Below are positions 31,083 to 33,412 of a DNA stretch of 33,412 bases, in pieces. The notes under the pieces were generated by a model, which had not been told where the DNA came from, did not search any database, and saw only the letters and a program-made list of their open reading frames with translations. A program made the position numbers and the translations under genes. Within the stretch, counting starts at the first letter, position 1. Each line of letters begins with the position of its first letter. The stretch is from Saccoglossus kowalevskii (Eukaryota; Hemichordata; Enteropneusta; Harrimaniidae): NCBI RefSeq assembly GCF_000003605.2, contig NW_003147274.1:181895-215306 (forward strand). The letters run 5' to 3'.

Positions 31083-32676
31083 GCATTAGTGAATACCTGC
31101 CTATAGTGACCACATTTAGGCAGTCCCAAGGCATAATGTACATCTAGGAGCAATCCTGTGTATAAGACACCACCTGCCTATAGTGACCACATTTAGGCAG
31201 TCCCAAGGCATAATGTACATCTATAAGCAACCTGTGTATAAACACCACCTGTCTATAGTGACCACATTTAGGCAGTCCCAAGGCATAACGTATAAGCAAC
31301 CTACGTATAAAGACTACCTGCCAATAGTGAGCACATTTAGGCAGTCCCAAAGCATAATGTATAAGCAACCTGTGTATAGAGACTACCTGCCTATAGTGAC
31401 CACATTTAGGCAGTCTCAAGGTATAGTGTATAAGCAACCTGTGTATAGAGACTACCTGCCTATAGTGAGCACATTTAGGCAGTCACAAGGAATAATGTAT
31501 AAGCAACCTGTGTATAGAGACTACCTGCCTATAGTGACCACATTTAGGCAGTCTCAAAGTATAATGTATAAGCAACCTGTGTATAGAGACTACCTGCCTA
31601 TAGTGACCACATTTAGGCAGTCCCAAGGCATAATGTACATCTATAAGCAACCTGTGTATAAACACCACCTGTCTATAGTGACCACATTTAGGCAGTCCCA
31701 AGGTATAATGTAGGAGCAACCTGTGTATAGAGACCACCTGCCTATAGTGACCACATTTAGGAAGTCCCAAGGCATAATGTACATCTATAAGCAATCTGTG
31801 TATAGAGACCACCTGCCTATAGTGACCACATTTAGGCAGTCCCAAGGTATAATGTAGGAGCAACCTGTGTATAGAGACCACCTGCCTATAGTGACCACAT
31901 TTAAGAAGTCCCAAGGCATAATGTACATCTATAAGCAATCTGTGTATAGAGACCACCTGCCTATAGTGACCACATTTAGGCAGTCCCAAGGCATAATGTA
32001 CATCTATAAGCAACCTGTGTATAAACACCACCTGTCTATAGTGACCACATTTAGGCAGTCCCAAGGCATAATGTACATCTATAAGCAACCTGTGTATAAA
32101 CACCACCTGTCTATAGTGACCACATTTAGGCAGTCCCAAGGCATAATGTACATCTATAAGCAACCTGTGTATAAACACCACCTGTCTATAGTGAGCACAT
32201 TTAGGCAGTCACAAGGCATAATGTATAAGCAACCTGTGTATAGAGACTACCTGCCTATAGTGACCACATTTAGGCAGTCTCAAGGTATAATGTATAAGCA
32301 ACCTGTGTATAGAGACTACCTGCCTATAGTGAGCACATTTAGGCAGTCTCAAGGTATAACGTATAAGCAACCTGTGTATAGAGACTACCTGCCTATAGTG
32401 ACCACATTTAGACAGTCCCAAGGCATAATGTACATCTATAAGCAACCTGTGTATAAAGACCACCTGTCTATAGTGACCACATTTAGGCAGTCTCAAGGTA
32501 TAACGTATAAGCAACCTACGTATAAATACCACCTGCCTATAGTGACCACATTTAGGCAGTCCCAAGGCATAACGTATAAACAACCTGTGTATAGAGACCA
32601 CCTGTCTTATAGTGACCATGCTAAGGCAGTCCTGAGGCATAACATATAAGCAAGATGTGCATAAATACCACCTGTC
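31083..32676. repeat. 69/75-bp minisatellite, about 22 units
   Basis: The unit contains CTGCCTATAGTGACCACATT, TAGGCAGTCCCAAGGCATAA and AAGCAACCTGTGTATA. Two length classes differ by a 6-base insertion (CATCTA), 69 and 75 bp, both multiples of three, so both strands carry long open frames (up to 260 codons). Three successive 75-bp units (about 31960-32190) are essentially identical. Two consecutive 144-bp dimers (about 31690-31970) alternate a TAGGAG and a CATCTA variant. A diverged single unit remains at 32860-32935 beyond the array. Confidence 0.97.
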
Positions 32677-32859
32677 TTATCTGAAAATACTTTTACATAT
32701 TTGCTTGTGTTTAAAGACAAATATAAAAAATTTGCATTTTTTTTTCAAATCTATCTGATTTTGATCAACTGAAATAAACAGAACCACCTCAATATTTTCT
32801 GAACAAATATTATGTCATGTATGAGTTAGCTATTCATAAAAAAAATATTTCAACTTCCA

Positions 32860-32935
32860 TATAAAGACCACCTGTCTATAAAGACCATCTTAATGAAGTC
32901 CCTTGAGTGGTCGCTATACACAGGTTTGACTGTAT
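32860..32935. repeat. Diverged outlying copy of the 69/75-bp unit
   Basis: TATAAAGACCACCTGTCTAT then a changed middle and CTATACACAGGTTTGACTGT. It is clearly related to the array at 31083-32676 and probably represents the ancestral single copy or an edge unit; it ends in a TTTGACTGTATAAC motif absent from array units. Confidence 0.7.
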
Positions 32936-33412
32936 AACATGAATATTAAAACTAACTAAAAAGCCTTTACTGTTTTAATGGTTGTTTCTGAATAGCCACA
33001 GAGATCATTATTATATTAACGCTGCTTGAGTAATAACCCAAGCATCAAGAGTTATGCTTGAATGGGATAATTAAAATGATTTAACTGGTACTAACAGTGT
33101 GAAATATAAAATTGCACCATTAAAGAGGCATGCTGAGAGCTCTATAAACCCTAAATTTAAATATTTCACAGGAAATTTACTTTTCATGCTAGATAAAAAG
33201 TACAATCATAAGGTATTAAAATGACTTCAAAAACGAGCACATATAAAACTGTGTTTGTTATGTAACCCCAATGACAATAACGTGAAAAATACAGACAACT
33301 GATATTTTACTGAATATATGATTACGCCATCACTAGCTATCCCATAATTCAATTGGGGAATATCAGGATTGATGAGTGTCGGTTTAGTGTCATTCAGGTT
33401 TTCGTTTCTCCA
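32936..33412. other. Right edge, nothing certain
   Basis: AT-rich DNA. From 33412 down to about 33230 the minus strand is open in one frame for about 60 codons (includes LINPDIPQLNYGIASDG) without an ATG. It could be part of an upstream exon, but no acceptor is in the window and no homology is recognised, so it is not called as coding. Confidence 0.3.

Noticed and set aside
31144-32649. Long frames on both strands across the 69/75-bp array
   Set aside because: Unit lengths divisible by three with no stop in the consensus give such frames automatically; both strands being open argues against coding.
33230-33412. Minus-strand frame open to the window edge as the missing PDZD7 N-terminal exon
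   Set aside because: About 60 codons without ATG, no recognisable similarity to PDZD7 N-termini, no clear donor in the required phase; left uncalled.
1-33412. CRISPR-like array in the tandem repeats
   Set aside because: The arrays have no unique spacers between repeats, units are 20-75 bp head-to-tail, and the DNA is eukaryotic.

Overview
The window is AT-rich animal nuclear DNA: a split gene with 17 recognisable coding exons joined by GT-AG introns of about 0.35 to 2.3 kb, miniature DNA transposons in introns and intergenic space, a decayed non-LTR retrotransposon end, and three minisatellite arrays. There is no prokaryotic-style gene packing. The repeat content and the full-length PDZD7 architecture suggest an invertebrate, probably marine (mollusc, brachiopod, hemichordate or amphioxus grade); I cannot name the species.

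The main gene is on the minus strand from 27453 down to a stop codon at 8329. Seventeen exons join in one consistent frame (3269 nt, 1088 residues in the window) and encode PDZ1 - PDZ2 - basic linker - harmonin-homology domain (HHD) - long disordered linker - PDZ3. Motif-level matches identify it as PDZD7, the Usher-complex scaffold, rather than its paralogue whirlin. The first coding exon(s) and the promoter are not recognised; they lie above 27453, perhaps beyond the window.

Layout on the + strand. 1-412: 3' end of a minus-strand non-LTR retrotransposon with an (AATAG)n tail. 1250-3430: a small plus-strand gene with a 5' UTR intron and one 179-codon coding exon of unknown function. 3442-3884: two neighbouring TTAA-flanked MITEs. 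4241-4443: another MITE. 4444-7659: intergenic, with a possible tRNA-derived relic. 7660-8057: a fold-back pair beyond the PDZD7 stop codon. 8329-27453: PDZD7 exons and introns; the introns hold a 20-bp minisatellite, two copies of a second MITE family, one TTAA MITE and a 131-bp hairpin element. 27900-29650 and 31083-32676: two large minisatellites whose units are multiples of three bases, so long stop-free frames run through them.

The two genes face opposite directions and their 3' ends converge across a transposon-rich spacer of about 4.4 kb. No CRISPR, operon or bacterial system is present. The points most worth checking are the TTAA-MITE family with three members in one window, the altered PDZD7 middle and C-terminus, a tandem NAGNAG acceptor in PDZD7, and the frame-preserving arrays upstream of it.
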